Shown piece by piece: positions 1 to 9,252 of a DNA stretch of 64,000 nt. The notes beneath the pieces were generated by a model. It had not been told where the DNA came from and did not search any database. It saw only the letters and a list, made by a program, of their open reading frames with translations. A program made the translations under genes and the position numbers. Numbering within the stretch: position 1 is the first letter of the stretch; each line of letters opens with the position of its first letter. This DNA is from Mycolicibacterium sp. BiH015 (GTDB lineage Bacteria > Actinomycetota > Actinomycetes > Mycobacteriales > Mycobacteriaceae), in contig NZ_JAQGCZ010000014.1 in assembly GCF_027706845.1 (NCBI RefSeq), positions 92,748 through 156,747 on the forward strand. The letters run 5' to 3'.

Positions 1-795
1 GCCCCAGGCGATGCCCGCCGCGGCACGGTCGAGGTCCGCGTCGGCGAGCACGATCGCGGGATCCTTGCCTCCCAGTTCCAGCGTGCACGGAATGAGCCGC
101 TCGGCACACGCGACCGCGACCTTGCGACCCGTTGCCGTCGACCCCGTGAAGTGCACGCAGTCGGAGTTCGCGATCACCGCCGCGCCGGTCTCGGCGTAGC
201 CGGTGGTCAGTGAAAGTACCGGCGGTGCACCGATTTCCGCCCAGCCGCGAGCGAACTCCACGGCACTCAGGGGCGTCACCTCCGACGGCTTCAGCAGCAC
301 CGCCGCACCAGCCGCCAGCGGCGCGACGCCGTCGAGCGCGACGTTGAGCAGCGGGAAGTTCCACGGGATGATCAGTCCGACGACCGGGTAGGGCCGATAG
401 ACGGTGGTCAGGCGTTTGACCTTCATCAGCGGACTGTGCGCCGCAGGATGCCGGTCGGCGAGGAACTTCTTCGCATGACCGGCCCAATACTTGATCAGGT
501 CCGCGCACAGCGGCGCTTCGATGGTCGCTTCGGTGCGCGGCTTGCCCGTTTCGGACTGCAACACCGTCGCCAGGTGCTCGGCGTTGTCGAGGATCCAGTC
601 CTGCATGGCCAGCAGCCAGGGTTTGCGGCCGTCGGGACCGAGCGCTTCCCATTCGGGTTGCGCCGCGCGCAGCGCGCGCGCCTTGGCGGCCACGGTGTGG
701 GCGTCGTCGATCGGAACAGAGCCGACGACGGAGCCGTCGGCGGGGTTGCGCACGGTGATGGTCGTGAGAGCAGGGGCTGCCTGCACGTCGGTCAT
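1..795 (-). CDS. Aldehyde dehydrogenase family protein (3' part cut by window edge)
   Basis: NAD(P)-dependent oxidation of an aldehyde to the carboxylic acid; substrate not predictable. The visible 265 residues carry the family marks: PWNFP with the oxyanion Asn at residue 146, FTGST near residue 217 in the nucleotide-binding region, and ELGGKDPAIV with the general-base Glu at residue 240. The catalytic Cys, normally about 35 residues further on, lies beyond base 1, so activity cannot be judged here. The ATG at 795 is the first start in frame and gives a normal N-terminus. Bases 796-826 separate it from the DUF2071 gene, which reads in the same direction, so the two could be co-transcribed. 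Confidence 0.93.
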   Translation of the reverse strand, partial: MTDVQAAPALTTITVRNPADGSVVGSVPIDDAHTVAAKARALRAAQPEWEALGPDGRKPWLLAMQDWILDNAEHLATVLQSETGKPRTEATIEAPLCADLIKYWAGHAKKFLADRHPAAHSPLMKVKRLTTVYRPYPVVGLIIPWNFPLLNVALDGVAPLAAGAAVLLKPSEVTPLSAVEFARGWAEIGAPPVLSLTTGYAETGAAVIANSDCVHFTGSTATGRKVAVACAERLIPCTLELGGKDPAIVLADADLDRAAAGIAWG

Positions 796-826
796 CTCCG
801 CAGTATCGGCCCCTCGACGGCGCACA

Positions 827-1570
827 TCAGCGTTTTGACCGGATGCGGCTGGGCCGACCGAAGCGAGCGGGGACTCCGGGCGTGAATAGCGGGCGCAGCA
901 TCGGCCCCGAGGCGGAAATGGTTGCCGCGGCAACGAGTTCGTCGTCGAGCTCGGTGACCTCGGCGTTGCGCAGCGGCCAGGTCGGGTGTTCGTTGGGCAG
1001 CCACCAGGTGTATCCGGCCTTCGTGGTGTGTGCGCCCCAGCGGGCGGTCAGCCAGATCTCCAGGGGTGTCGGCGCGACCGGTGCGCCGATGTCCACGCTC
1101 ACGTGGCACCGCAGCCCGCGCCGCGGCCACCGGCGGGCGCTGACGTACGACACCCGCCCGGCAGAGTGGTTGACCGACATCTTCGCCCAGGTGTAGGGGA
1201 TGCCCATCGCCGCGCGGATGACCGGCACCACCGCCAGGCGCTGCGTCTCCAGCGAGCAGAACAGCACCCCGTGCCTGCCTGCGTCGTCGACGGAGTAGAG
1301 ACGGACGTTGGTTTCGGCGAACGTCCCGAAGTACGGCAGCGGCACCGCCGAACCGACGGTGGTGTGCCGCATGACGAACGGAACGAGGCCGACATAGGTG
1401 TGGCCGTCGAAGACGTCGGGGCGCGTTCCCCGGGGGAAGAGGGGCGCCACCGCGGCCGGGTCGACCGGCCAGTGCAGGAACGTCAGGTCGGCCCAGAACT
1501 GCGTGAAGATGACCGGCCGCGGCAGGGGCGGGGCGTCGACCACGAAGGCCGGATCGAGCTCACCGTTCAC
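827..1570 (-). CDS. DUF2071 (YqjF-like) family protein
   Basis: A YqjF/DUF2071 protein of unknown biochemical function. Visible hallmarks are the N-terminal FLHWPVDP segment, VAPLFPRGTRPDVFDG and the YVGLVPF strand typical of the family's beta-barrel-like fold. There are no membrane segments or signal peptide, so it should be cytosolic. The start is uncertain. A GTG at 1570 (247 aa) leaves 25 nt before the divergent methyltransferase start at 1596. An upstream ATG at 1612 would give 261 aa but would overlap that gene's start. I chose the shorter form. It may share a transcript with the aldehyde dehydrogenase downstream. Confidence 0.82.
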   Translation of the reverse strand: MNGELDPAFVVDAPPLPRPVIFTQFWADLTFLHWPVDPAAVAPLFPRGTRPDVFDGHTYVGLVPFVMRHTTVGSAVPLPYFGTFAETNVRLYSVDDAGRHGVLFCSLETQRLAVVPVIRAAMGIPYTWAKMSVNHSAGRVSYVSARRWPRRGLRCHVSVDIGAPVAPTPLEIWLTARWGAHTTKAGYTWWLPNEHPTWPLRNAEVTELDDELVAAATISASGPMLRPLFTPGVPARFGRPSRIRSKR

Positions 1571-1595
1571 ATCTCCATCGTGGCACGCTGGAGCC

Positions 1596-2381
1596 ATGGG
1601 CTCGCCGACCATCTGGTCCTCAGGACGCTATGACGCCGTCGGCGAGCGCATCGCCCCCATCGCATCCCAACTGGTCGACGCGGCCGAACGGCGGCGCGCA
1701 CTCGGTGGAACCGACGTCATCGACCTCGCCTGCGGCACGGGAAGTGCCGCACTCGCTGCCGCCGCCCGCGGCGCCCGGGTGACGGGGGTCGACTACACAC
1801 CGCAACTCATCGCCATCGCGCAAGACCGAGACGGCGCGGACGCGGTCACCTGGCGCATCGGTGACGCGTCGGACACCGGACTGCCTGCGGGCACGTTCGA
1901 CGTGGCGGTCTCGAACATGGGCATCATCTTCGTCGACCCCGGCCGGCAGGTCCCCGAGCTCGTCCGCTTGCTCAAACCGGCTGGGGTGCTTGCTTTCTCG
2001 GCATGGGTGCGCAATGTCGACAATCCACTGTTCGATCCGGTGGTCGCCGTGCTCGGCGCTCCGGCCAAGGCGGCCTTCTCCCCCGATCAGTGGGGTGACA
2101 CCGCGACTCTCACGGAGCGTTTGGACGCCTATTTCGACGAAATCGACGTCCAGCGCGGCGAGCATCGCTGGGAGTTCGAATCGATGGACGCGGCCCTGCA
2201 CTGGCTGCGCGCCGAATCACCCGTGCACGTTGCGACGTTCAGTCGCGCCGACGCGGCCCAACAGGAGCTTCTGACAACGGAATTCGAGAAGGCCTTGCGG
2301 CCGCATCGGCAGCGCTCCGGCGCGATCGCGTTCACCAGTCCCTACGTCGTGGTGAGCGCCCGCAAGTCTCATTCCGCCTGA
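1596..2381 (+). CDS. Class I SAM-dependent methyltransferase
   Basis: A 261-residue Rossmann-fold methyltransferase of the Methyltransf_11/UbiE-like type. Motif I is DLACGTGSAA near residue 46, followed by a GVDYTPQLI acidic strand for the ribose of SAM, and motif II/III around VSNMGIIFVDP. A C-terminal half with aromatic and acidic residues probably holds the substrate pocket; the acceptor is unknown. It starts at ATG 1596, divergent from the DUF2071 gene, with no room for a long promoter. Its 3' end overlaps the convergent methyltransferase gene by 13 nt (2369-2381). Confidence 0.88.
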   Translation: MGSPTIWSSGRYDAVGERIAPIASQLVDAAERRRALGGTDVIDLACGTGSAALAAAARGARVTGVDYTPQLIAIAQDRDGADAVTWRIGDASDTGLPAGTFDVAVSNMGIIFVDPGRQVPELVRLLKPAGVLAFSAWVRNVDNPLFDPVVAVLGAPAKAAFSPDQWGDTATLTERLDAYFDEIDVQRGEHRWEFESMDAALHWLRAESPVHVATFSRADAAQQELLTTEFEKALRPHRQRSGAIAFTSPYVVVSARKSHSA

Positions 2382-3877
2382 TAGAGGATCCCGCGGCCGA
2401 TGGCCTCCCGCACCACAGGCATCGCCGCGACTGCCAGCGCGTCGGCGTCGACGCCGTGGTGGGCGGCGAGCAGCTCGACGAGCGTGCCCAACGGCACCTC
2501 GCCGCGGCAACCGGCGAGCAGCGCGCGGGACACCTCGTCGACGCCGATCACGGCAGCCGGTCCGCCCGGGCGCCGCACGGCGGCGCCCACGACCTGCCAC
2601 CCCTGCTCTCCGGGAAGCGACTGCTCTTCGAGGAACACCGGCGCGGTCGACAGTTTGGCGGCGAGCAGCTGCCCGTCGGTGGTGTCGTGCAGGTATTCGC
2701 GACGGGCGAAGAAGGCGTCGACCTCGGGGCCGGTCAGCGCCTCGTCGGCCCCTGTGATGGATTCGAGAACGTGCTCGGGCGGGCGCTTTTCGCCGGCCCG
2801 CGGTGCGCGCAACGTGACCATGCCCATGCCGACGCCGGCAATGCCTTCGGCGTCGAACCAGTCCAGCCACTGGCCGCCGCGCTCGGCCGCCTGCTCCGGC
2901 GTCTCCCCCGCGTCCGAGGTCCACAGCGAGACGTAGCTGACGGGATCGGCGAATTCGCGCTGCACCACCCAGGCGTGCAGGCCACTGCCTGCCAGCCAGC
3001 CGGCGACGCGGTCCTGCCAGTTCTCCGGGTCACGGACGATCCAGTTCGCCATGATCTGCGCGGTGCCGCCGGGTTCGAGATGGTCGGCAGCGTGCTCGAT
3101 CAGGTTCTGGCACAACGCATCCCCGGCCATCCCCGAGTCGCGGTAGATGTAGTCCAGCGCGCCGGTGCCCACCACGAACGGCGGGTTGGAGACGATGAGG
3201 TCGAATCGCTGGCCCGCGACGGGCTCGAACATGCTGCCACACCGCAGATCCCAGGTCATGCCGTTGAGGCGGGCGGTCGCCGCGGCGAGTGTCAGCGCGC
3301 GCGGGTTGGTGTCGGTGGCGACGATCTCCTCGCAGTGCGCGTTCAGGTGCAGCGCTTGGATGCCACACCCGGTGCCGAGGTCCAGCGCCCGCCCGACCTG
3401 CGTGCGCACGACGGCGTGGGCCAGTGAGACCGAGGCGCCGCCGATGCCCAGGACGTGGTCGTGCCGCACCGGCCCGGCACGCAGCGCGGAGTCCTGATCG
3501 GAGACGACCAGAAAGTCGTTGACGCCGTCACTGGTCGGGCGGACATCGAGGGCGGCCCGCACTGTGCCGTCGTGGGCGTGTTCGAGGACGCCGTTGTCCA
3601 CGAGACGGTCGACGGTGGTGCCAGGCAGGGCCGGTCCGACTCGGTCCCATGGTTCGTCGGTGCCGAGCAGGAACAACCGAACCAGTACGGCGAGGCGCTG
3701 GTGTTCGGGTGCGGCGCGCTCGGTGGCGCGCAGCGCCGACCACCACAGTCCCCGGCTGAACGCGGCGCCGGCATCGGCCCCGAGCAGCTCGGCCACCCCG
3801 TCTGTGGTGTAACCGGCGGACCGAAGATCGGCCCCGATGGCGTCGACAACCCCAACCGAGTGGAGCGGACCGGTCAA
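2369..3877 (-). CDS. N5-glutamine/HemK-like SAM-dependent methyltransferase, long form
   Basis: A 502-residue protein with a central methyltransferase domain: LDLGTGCGIQAL at about 165-176 binds SAM, and NPPF at 231-234 is the (N/D)PPY/F motif of enzymes that methylate planar nitrogen such as glutamine amides or nucleobases. The N-terminal 140 residues resemble the helical recognition region of such enzymes, and a further 200-residue C-terminal extension has no motif I recognise. The start is TTG 3877, which overlaps the SRAP stop codon by 4 nt, so the two genes are translationally coupled. The acceptor is unknown, possibly protein (release-factor-like) or RNA. Confidence 0.85.
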   Translation of the reverse strand: MTGPLHSVGVVDAIGADLRSAGYTTDGVAELLGADAGAAFSRGLWWSALRATERAAPEHQRLAVLVRLFLLGTDEPWDRVGPALPGTTVDRLVDNGVLEHAHDGTVRAALDVRPTSDGVNDFLVVSDQDSALRAGPVRHDHVLGIGGASVSLAHAVVRTQVGRALDLGTGCGIQALHLNAHCEEIVATDTNPRALTLAAATARLNGMTWDLRCGSMFEPVAGQRFDLIVSNPPFVVGTGALDYIYRDSGMAGDALCQNLIEHAADHLEPGGTAQIMANWIVRDPENWQDRVAGWLAGSGLHAWVVQREFADPVSYVSLWTSDAGETPEQAAERGGQWLDWFDAEGIAGVGMGMVTLRAPRAGEKRPPEHVLESITGADEALTGPEVDAFFARREYLHDTTDGQLLAAKLSTAPVFLEEQSLPGEQGWQVVGAAVRRPGGPAAVIGVDEVSRALLAGCRGEVPLGTLVELLAAHHGVDADALAVAAMPVVREAIGRGILYQAE

Positions 3878-4629
3878 AGCAGGGTGCCTTGCTCGGCTTG
3901 AGGCTCAGCGGGCTCGATGAGTTCGGGGCCGTTGTTGCGGATGCTGTTCACCAGAGTCGACACCTCGCGGATCTCGATGCGATCCAGATCGCCGTGGCCG
4001 CGCAACAGACCCTCGTCGATCGGGGCGTCCGGATCGAGCCAGCGGTCCCAGTCGGGGGCGCTGATCGTCAGCGGCATCCGGTCGTGGATGTCGGCGAGCT
4101 GGGCGGCCGCGTCGGTGGTGATGATCGTGCAACTCAGCAGCGGTTTCGCGTCCTTGGGCGCCTCTCTGGGTCGCCACGTGGTCCACAGCCCTGCCATGAA
4201 CAGCGGCTCGCCGTCACCGGCGTACAAGTAGTAGGGCGTCTTGGCGCCCTTGGTGCCCTTCCACTCGTACCAACCGTCCATCGGTACCAGGCATCGCTTC
4301 GCCTTGGCCGAACTCCGGAACGCCGGCGACGACGTCACCTTGTCCGCGCGGGCGTTGATCAGCAGCGGACCGCTCTTGGTGTCCGGCCCGCCGTCCTCGG
4401 CCGTCTTCGCCCACGGCGGCACCAGGCCCCAGCGCATCAGCCGCACCCGTCGCGTCGACTCGTCATCGGGATCGGTATGGCGCTTGACCACCGTGGCCAC
4501 GGTCGTCGTCGGAGCCACGTTGTAATTCGCCGTCGGCGGATCCTTCTTATCCGATGTCGCTTCGTCGATGGCTTTGATCTTCTCGGCCAGCAGCGCCGGA
4601 TCGGTCGTCACCGCGAATCGCCCGCACAT
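3874..4629 (-). CDS. SOS response-associated peptidase (SRAP/YedK, HMCES family)
   Basis: SRAP proteins cross-link covalently to abasic sites in single-stranded DNA and shield them from cleavage. The chain opens MCGRF, so Cys2 becomes the N-terminal catalytic Cys after Met removal. Other family marks are NYNVAPTT, RWGLVPPWAK, the NARAD motif, a PMDGWYEWK segment and IHDRMP with the conserved His. The 251-residue length matches M. tuberculosis Rv3226c. I set the start at ATG 4629 and not at ATG 4638 because Cys2 must be penultimate. It lies divergent to aroA and upstream of the HemK-like methyltransferase, which it overlaps by 4 nt. Confidence 0.94.
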   Translation of the reverse strand: MCGRFAVTTDPALLAEKIKAIDEATSDKKDPPTANYNVAPTTTVATVVKRHTDPDDESTRRVRLMRWGLVPPWAKTAEDGGPDTKSGPLLINARADKVTSSPAFRSSAKAKRCLVPMDGWYEWKGTKGAKTPYYLYAGDGEPLFMAGLWTTWRPREAPKDAKPLLSCTIITTDAAAQLADIHDRMPLTISAPDWDRWLDPDAPIDEGLLRGHGDLDRIEIREVSTLVNSIRNNGPELIEPAEPQAEQGTLL

Positions 4630-4674
4630 GATCCCCATGGTGGCAGAAAGTCCCGACAGGCCAGAATGGACGCC

Positions 4675-5979
4675 GTGAGCAACTGGCCGGCCCCGTCGAC
4701 CGCAACCCCTGTCCACGCCACTGTCACGGTGCCCGGCTCGAAGTCTCAGACCAACCGGGCGCTGATCCTCGCCGCGCTCGCGGCACCGCACGGCACCTCG
4801 ACAGTTTCCGGCGCGCTGCGCAGCCGCGACACGGACCTGATGATCAGCGCCTTGCAGGCGCTCGGCATCACCGTCGATGCATCCGCCACCGACGGCACCG
4901 AGCTGACCATCAGCGGCACTCTGACCCCGAAGCCGGGCACCCACATCGACTGCGGCCTCGCCGGAACCGTGCTGCGCTTTGTGCCGCCGCTCGCCGCGCT
5001 GAGTACCGAGACCGTCGTCTTCGACGGTGACGAGCAGGCCCGGGCGCGGCCGATCGCTCCGCTGCTCGACGGGCTGCGCTCCCTCGGGGTGCCCGTCGCC
5101 GGTGACAGCCTGCCGTTCACGGTCCGCGGCGCAGGGTCGGTGCGCGGCGGCACCGTCGAAATCGACGCTTCGGGCTCGTCGCAGTTCGTGTCCGGGCTGC
5201 TGCTGTCCGGTGCGGCGTTCACCGAGGGGCTGACGATCGTGCACACCGGCGAGTCGGTGCCGTCGGCGCCGCACATCGCGATGACGGTCTCGATGCTGCG
5301 CGACGCGGGCGTCGAGGTCGACGACTCGCACGCCGACGTCTGGCGGGTCGCACCCGGCCCCATCGCGGCCCGGCACTGGGCCATCGAGCCGGACCTGTCC
5401 AACTCCGTGCCGTTCCTCGCGGCCGCCGTCGTCAGTGGTGGCGCCGTGCGCATCACAGGCTGGCCCGGCGTCAGCACGCAGCCCGCCGACACCATCCTGT
5501 CGATCCTGGAGAGCCTGGGATCGCAAGTGCGCCACGGGAATTCATACCTGGAAGTCCAGGGCGCCACAGCCTACAACGGTATCGATGTCGACCTCCGCGA
5601 CGTCGGCGAACTCGCCCCGTCGGTCGCCGCGATGGCCGCGCTGGCCACCCCGGGCTCGGTGTCGCGGCTGCGTGGGATCGCGCATCTGCGCGGGCACGAG
5701 ACCGACAGGCTGGCCGCGCTGAGCACCGAGATCAACGGCATCGGCGGCCAGTGCCAGGAGACCGAGGACGGCCTGGTCATCACCGCCACGCAGATGCACG
5801 GCGGCACCTGGTCGTCCTACGCCGACCACCGGATGGCGACGGCGGGCGCGATCGTGGGCCTGCGCGTCCCCGGCATCGAGGTCGAGGACATCGGCACCAC
5901 CGCGAAGACGCTGCCCGACTTTCCGCAGCTGTGGGCCGCGATGCTGGACGGACAGACCGACCCGCAGGGCAACGCTTGA
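4675..5979 (+). CDS. aroA: 3-phosphoshikimate 1-carboxyvinyltransferase (EPSP synthase)
   Basis: Catalyses the sixth shikimate-pathway step: shikimate 3-phosphate plus PEP gives EPSP and phosphate. The sequence has PGSKSQTNRALILAALA near the N-terminus (phosphate-binding Lys/Ser), DCGLAGTVLRF, DGDEQARARP, SGSSQFVSGLLL and the late RGHETDRL and YADHRMA signatures. The 434-residue product aligns end to end with mycobacterial AroA. GTG 4675 gives an N-terminus (SNWPAP) equivalent to M. tuberculosis; an in-frame ATG at 4666 would add three residues. It is divergent from SRAP and overlaps rsgA by 4 nt. Confidence 0.97.
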   Translation: MSNWPAPSTATPVHATVTVPGSKSQTNRALILAALAAPHGTSTVSGALRSRDTDLMISALQALGITVDASATDGTELTISGTLTPKPGTHIDCGLAGTVLRFVPPLAALSTETVVFDGDEQARARPIAPLLDGLRSLGVPVAGDSLPFTVRGAGSVRGGTVEIDASGSSQFVSGLLLSGAAFTEGLTIVHTGESVPSAPHIAMTVSMLRDAGVEVDDSHADVWRVAPGPIAARHWAIEPDLSNSVPFLAAAVVSGGAVRITGWPGVSTQPADTILSILESLGSQVRHGNSYLEVQGATAYNGIDVDLRDVGELAPSVAAMAALATPGSVSRLRGIAHLRGHETDRLAALSTEINGIGGQCQETEDGLVITATQMHGGTWSSYADHRMATAGAIVGLRVPGIEVEDIGTTAKTLPDFPQLWAAMLDGQTDPQGNA

Positions 5980-6977
5980 GCACACGCGAGTACGACGAGT
6001 CCGATGTTCGGGTGCGCCCCGGGCGCGGCTCGCGTCCGCGGACCAAGACCCGGCCCGAACATGCCGATGCCCAGCAGGCGATGATCGTCACCGTCGACCG
6101 TGGGCGATGGGGTTGCGTCCTCGGAGGCGACCCGCATCGCCGTGTCACTGCGATGCGGGCGCGCGAACTCGGACGGACACCGATCGTCGTCGGCGACGAC
6201 GTCGACGTTGTCGGCGACCTGTCCGGTCGCACCGACACGCTGGCGCGCATCGTGCGCCGCGGCGAGCGGCGAACAGTGTTGCGCCGCACCGCCGATGACA
6301 CCGACCCGACGGAGCGCGTCGTCGTCGCCAACGCCGACCAGTTGCTGATCGTGGTGGCGCTGGCCGACCCGCCGCCGCGCACCGGCCTGGTCGAGCGCGC
6401 GCTGATCGCCGCGTACGCCGGCGGGCTGGTGCCGATCCTGTGCCTGACCAAAACCGATCTGGCACCCGCGGAACCGTTCGCGGCCCAGTTCCGCGATCTC
6501 GACCTGACCATCATCACCGCCGGTCGCGATGACCCGCTCGAAGCAGTCGGAACCCTGCTTGCCGACAAGGTCACCGCACTGCTGGGGCATTCCGGTGTCG
6601 GAAAGTCAACGTTGGTGAATCGTCTTGTCCCAGAGGCGGAACGGGCCACCGGCGCAGTGACCGACGTCGGCAGGGGCCGGCACACCTCGACCCAGTCGGT
6701 GGCGTTGCCGCTGGCGCTGGGTGGCTGGGTGGTCGACACCCCGGGCATCCGGTCGTTCGGGCTGGCACATATCGAACCTGACGATGTGGTGCTGGCGTTC
6801 TCTGATCTCGCGGGCGCGATCGACGACTGTCCGCGCGGATGCGGACATATGGGCCCGCCCGCCGATCCCGAGTGTGCACTGGATGCGCTGACCGGAGCCG
6901 CCGAAGGCCGTGTCCGGGCGGCCCGCAGGTTGTTGGCGGCGCTGCGGGAAGGCGCAGGCCCGCGCTCGACGTTGTGA
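5976..6977 (+). CDS. rsgA: Ribosome small-subunit-dependent GTPase A
   Basis: A circularly permuted GTPase that checks late 30S assembly. It has an OB-like N-terminal part, then the permuted G-motifs: G4 LTKTDL precedes G1 GHSGVGKSTLVNRL, followed by G2 GRGRHTSTQS and G3 DTPGIRSFG. A C-terminal zinc site CPRGCGHMGPPADPEC follows, although the usual CX7CXHX5C spacing is shortened here. TTG 5976 overlaps the aroA stop (TTGA), giving 333 residues and translational coupling with aroA. The M. tuberculosis counterpart is Rv3228. Confidence 0.94.
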   Translation: MSTREYDESDVRVRPGRGSRPRTKTRPEHADAQQAMIVTVDRGRWGCVLGGDPHRRVTAMRARELGRTPIVVGDDVDVVGDLSGRTDTLARIVRRGERRTVLRRTADDTDPTERVVVANADQLLIVVALADPPPRTGLVERALIAAYAGGLVPILCLTKTDLAPAEPFAAQFRDLDLTIITAGRDDPLEAVGTLLADKVTALLGHSGVGKSTLVNRLVPEAERATGAVTDVGRGRHTSTQSVALPLALGGWVVDTPGIRSFGLAHIEPDDVVLAFSDLAGAIDDCPRGCGHMGPPADPECALDALTGAAEGRVRAARRLLAALREGAGPRSTL

Positions 6978-7053
6978 CGGTGGAATTACCAGGCCAATGT
7001 TGCGTTTGCGGCGAGTGTCCGACGGGCACGCTGCCCGCGAGAAGGAGGATTGC

Positions 7054-7914
7054 ATGACTGAAGTACCGACCATCGAACTCAATGACGGCTCACGGATCCC
7101 GCAGCTCGGCTTCGGGGTGTTCCAGATCGAGCCCGACGAGACCGCCGATGCCGTGAAGCAGGCACTGGAAATCGGCTACCGCCACATCGACACCGCGGAG
7201 ATGTACCAGAACGAGAAAGGCGTCGGCGAGGGCGTCCGCAACTCGGGCCTGCGCCGCGGGGACGTCTTCATCACCAGCAAGCTCAACAACGGCTACCACA
7301 CGCCCGAGGATGCACGTCGTGCGTTCGAGGAGACGTTGAAGGCGCTGGCCTTCGAGGGCGACGACAACTACGTCGACCTTTTCCTCATTCACTGGCCCCT
7401 GCCGACGCTCTATGACGGCGACTTCGTCTCGACGTGGAAAACGTTAGAGGAGTTCAAGAAAGACGGCCGCGCCCGCAGCATCGGGGTGTCCAACTTCCAG
7501 GTCGCGCACTTGCAGCGGCTGGCCGAAGAGACGGACACCGTGCCCGCGGTCAACCAGATCGAGGTGCACCCGTACTTCGCCAACAACGAGGTCCGCGCCT
7601 ACGGCAAGGAGCACGGCATCGCGACCGAGGCGTGGTCGCCGATCGCTCAGGGCAAGGTTCTCGACGATCCCGTCGTCACCCGCATCGCCGAATCGACCGG
7701 CAAGTCGCCGGCGCAGGTGGTGTTGCGCTGGCATATTCAGCGTGGCGACATCGTCTTTCCGAAATCGGTGACGCCGCAGCGCATCAAGGACAACTTCGAA
7801 TTGTTCGACTTCAAGCTCGGCGCCGAGGATTTCGATGCCATCTCGGGCCTGGACAAGGGCGAGGACGGCCGGATCGGGCCGAACCCGGATACCTTCGACT
7901 ACATCCCGAGCTGA
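7054..7914 (+). CDS. Aldo/keto reductase
   Basis: An NADPH-dependent (beta/alpha)8-barrel reductase of 286 aa, similar to the 2,5-diketo-gluconate reductase/prostaglandin F synthase branch. The catalytic tetrad is visible: Asp46 and Tyr51 (HIDTAEMYQNE), Lys76 (TSKLNNG) and His113 (LIHWPLP). The cofactor region carries GVSNF, NQIEVHPY and a late PKSVTPQRIKDN motif that selects NADPH. The start at ATG 7054 is fixed by a strong GAAGGAGG ribosome site at 7041-7048. It is followed by a long hairpin that should end transcription. No close tie to rsgA or the desaturase is evident; it may be a detoxification enzyme. Confidence 0.93.
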   Translation: MTEVPTIELNDGSRIPQLGFGVFQIEPDETADAVKQALEIGYRHIDTAEMYQNEKGVGEGVRNSGLRRGDVFITSKLNNGYHTPEDARRAFEETLKALAFEGDDNYVDLFLIHWPLPTLYDGDFVSTWKTLEEFKKDGRARSIGVSNFQVAHLQRLAEETDTVPAVNQIEVHPYFANNEVRAYGKEHGIATEAWSPIAQGKVLDDPVVTRIAESTGKSPAQVVLRWHIQRGDIVFPKSVTPQRIKDNFELFDFKLGAEDFDAISGLDKGEDGRIGPNPDTFDYIPS

Positions 7915-7919
7915 CAACG

Positions 7920-7968
7920 GATTCGGGTGTAGTTGGTCATGCCGAAGCCGACCAGCTACACCCGAATC
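7920..7968. terminator. Bidirectional hairpin between aldo/keto reductase and desaturase genes
   Basis: A 19-nt arm at 7920-7938 pairs with 7950-7968 (one G-U pair in one orientation) around an 11-nt loop. It lies 5 nt after the reductase stop and 5 nt before the convergent desaturase stop, the ideal place for a shared terminator. There is no U-tract, as is usual in mycobacteria. Confidence 0.85.
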
Positions 7969-7972
7969 GCCG

Positions 7973-9229
7973 TCAGGCCGCCAGTTGCTGGCGCTTGATC
8001 GCGGCCTTGTGCGCGCGCTTGTCGCGACGGCGCGTTCGCACGGCCGCGATCGCCGACCTCAGACCCGTGCGTTCCGTCTCGTCCAGCCCGTCGAACATCC
8101 GCTCGCTGCGCGTCTCCGGCGCATCGTCGCGGGTGTCGGTGAGGAAACGGTCGGGAAGGGACAGTTTGGCGATCGTGCGCCACGACTTGCCGTACTGAAC
8201 CAGGAAATTGCCTGTGGTGTAGGGCAAGTCGTACTTGTCACAGATCTCGCGCACCCGCAGCGAGATCTCGTAGTAGCGGTTGCTGGGCAGATCCGGGAAC
8301 AGATGGTGCTCGATCTGGTGGCACAGGTTGCCGCTCATGAACCGCAGCACCGGGCCGTTCTCGAAGTTCGCGCTGCCGAGCATCTGCCGCAGGTACCACT
8401 CACCGCGGGTCTCGCCGACCATGTCGGTCTTGGTGAACTTCTCGGCGCCGTCCGGGAAGTGACCGCAGAAGATGACGGCGTTGGCCCACACGTTGCGGAT
8501 GATGTTGGCGACCACGTTGGCCTTCAACGTCGACTTGAACGTGGCGCCCGGTGACAGCGAGGTCAACGCGGGATAGGCGATGTAGTCCTTGGCGACCTGG
8601 TGACCGGCCTTGATACCGAACTCCTTGACGCGCACCATCGTCGCCTTGCGGTCGTCGCGGCCCTTGAAGATCTTGCCGAGCTCCAGGTGCTGGAGGCCGA
8701 CGCCCCATTCGAAAGCCACGCACAGCAGCGTGTTGAAGAACAGGTTGCCCAGGTTCATCGGCGTCCAGCGCTGGTCGCGCGTCACGCGGATGACGCCGTA
8801 GCCCACGTCGTCGTCCATGCCGAGGATGTTCGTGTACTTGTGATGCATGAAGTTGTGGGTGAAGCGCCAGTGCTTGGACGCCCCGCTCATGTCCCATTCC
8901 CACGACGAGGAGTGGATTTCGGGATCGTTCATCCAGTCCCACTGGCCGTGCATGACGTTGTGGCCGATCTCCATGTTCTCGATGATCTTGGCCACGCCCA
9001 GTGTGGTGCTGCCCGCCCACCAGAATTTCCGTTTGGAGCTGCCCGCCAGCATCAGCCTGCCGGCTACCTCCAGCGCGCGCTGAAGCGCGATGGTGCAGCG
9101 GATGTAGCGCGCGTCGCGCGCGCCGCGGGAGTCCTCGATGTCCTGGCGGATCGCATCGAGTTCGCGTCCCAAACCCTCGATGTCCGCGTCTGTCAGGTGC
9201 GCGAACTCGGGAACGTCTGTAATCGCCAT
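7973..9229 (-). CDS. desA3: Membrane fatty acyl-CoA delta-9 desaturase (DesA3 type)
   Basis: A di-iron membrane desaturase that makes oleoyl-/palmitoleoyl-CoA from stearoyl-/palmitoyl-CoA, using electrons from an NADPH reductase. The three histidine boxes are present: H90NVMH, H125NFMHH and H304QIEHH. Hydrophobic stretches lie around residues 160-175 and 245-256. The 418 aa length matches M. tuberculosis Rv3229c. ATG 9229 is preceded by a GAGAGGAGG site. The gene lies directly downstream of its partner reductase but has its own operator-bearing promoter at 9253-9285 in the short gap, so it can also be expressed alone. Confidence 0.95.
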   Translation of the reverse strand: MAITDVPEFAHLTDADIEGLGRELDAIRQDIEDSRGARDARYIRCTIALQRALEVAGRLMLAGSSKRKFWWAGSTTLGVAKIIENMEIGHNVMHGQWDWMNDPEIHSSSWEWDMSGASKHWRFTHNFMHHKYTNILGMDDDVGYGVIRVTRDQRWTPMNLGNLFFNTLLCVAFEWGVGLQHLELGKIFKGRDDRKATMVRVKEFGIKAGHQVAKDYIAYPALTSLSPGATFKSTLKANVVANIIRNVWANAVIFCGHFPDGAEKFTKTDMVGETRGEWYLRQMLGSANFENGPVLRFMSGNLCHQIEHHLFPDLPSNRYYEISLRVREICDKYDLPYTTGNFLVQYGKSWRTIAKLSLPDRFLTDTRDDAPETRSERMFDGLDETERTGLRSAIAAVRTRRRDKRAHKAAIKRQQLAA

Positions 9230-9252
9230 GGTTCAGCCTCCTCTCGCTTACC

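Noticed and set aside
436..885. Forward reading frames opposite the aldehyde dehydrogenase
   Set aside because: They are antisense shadows in high-GC DNA; the minus-strand protein has clear catalytic motifs.
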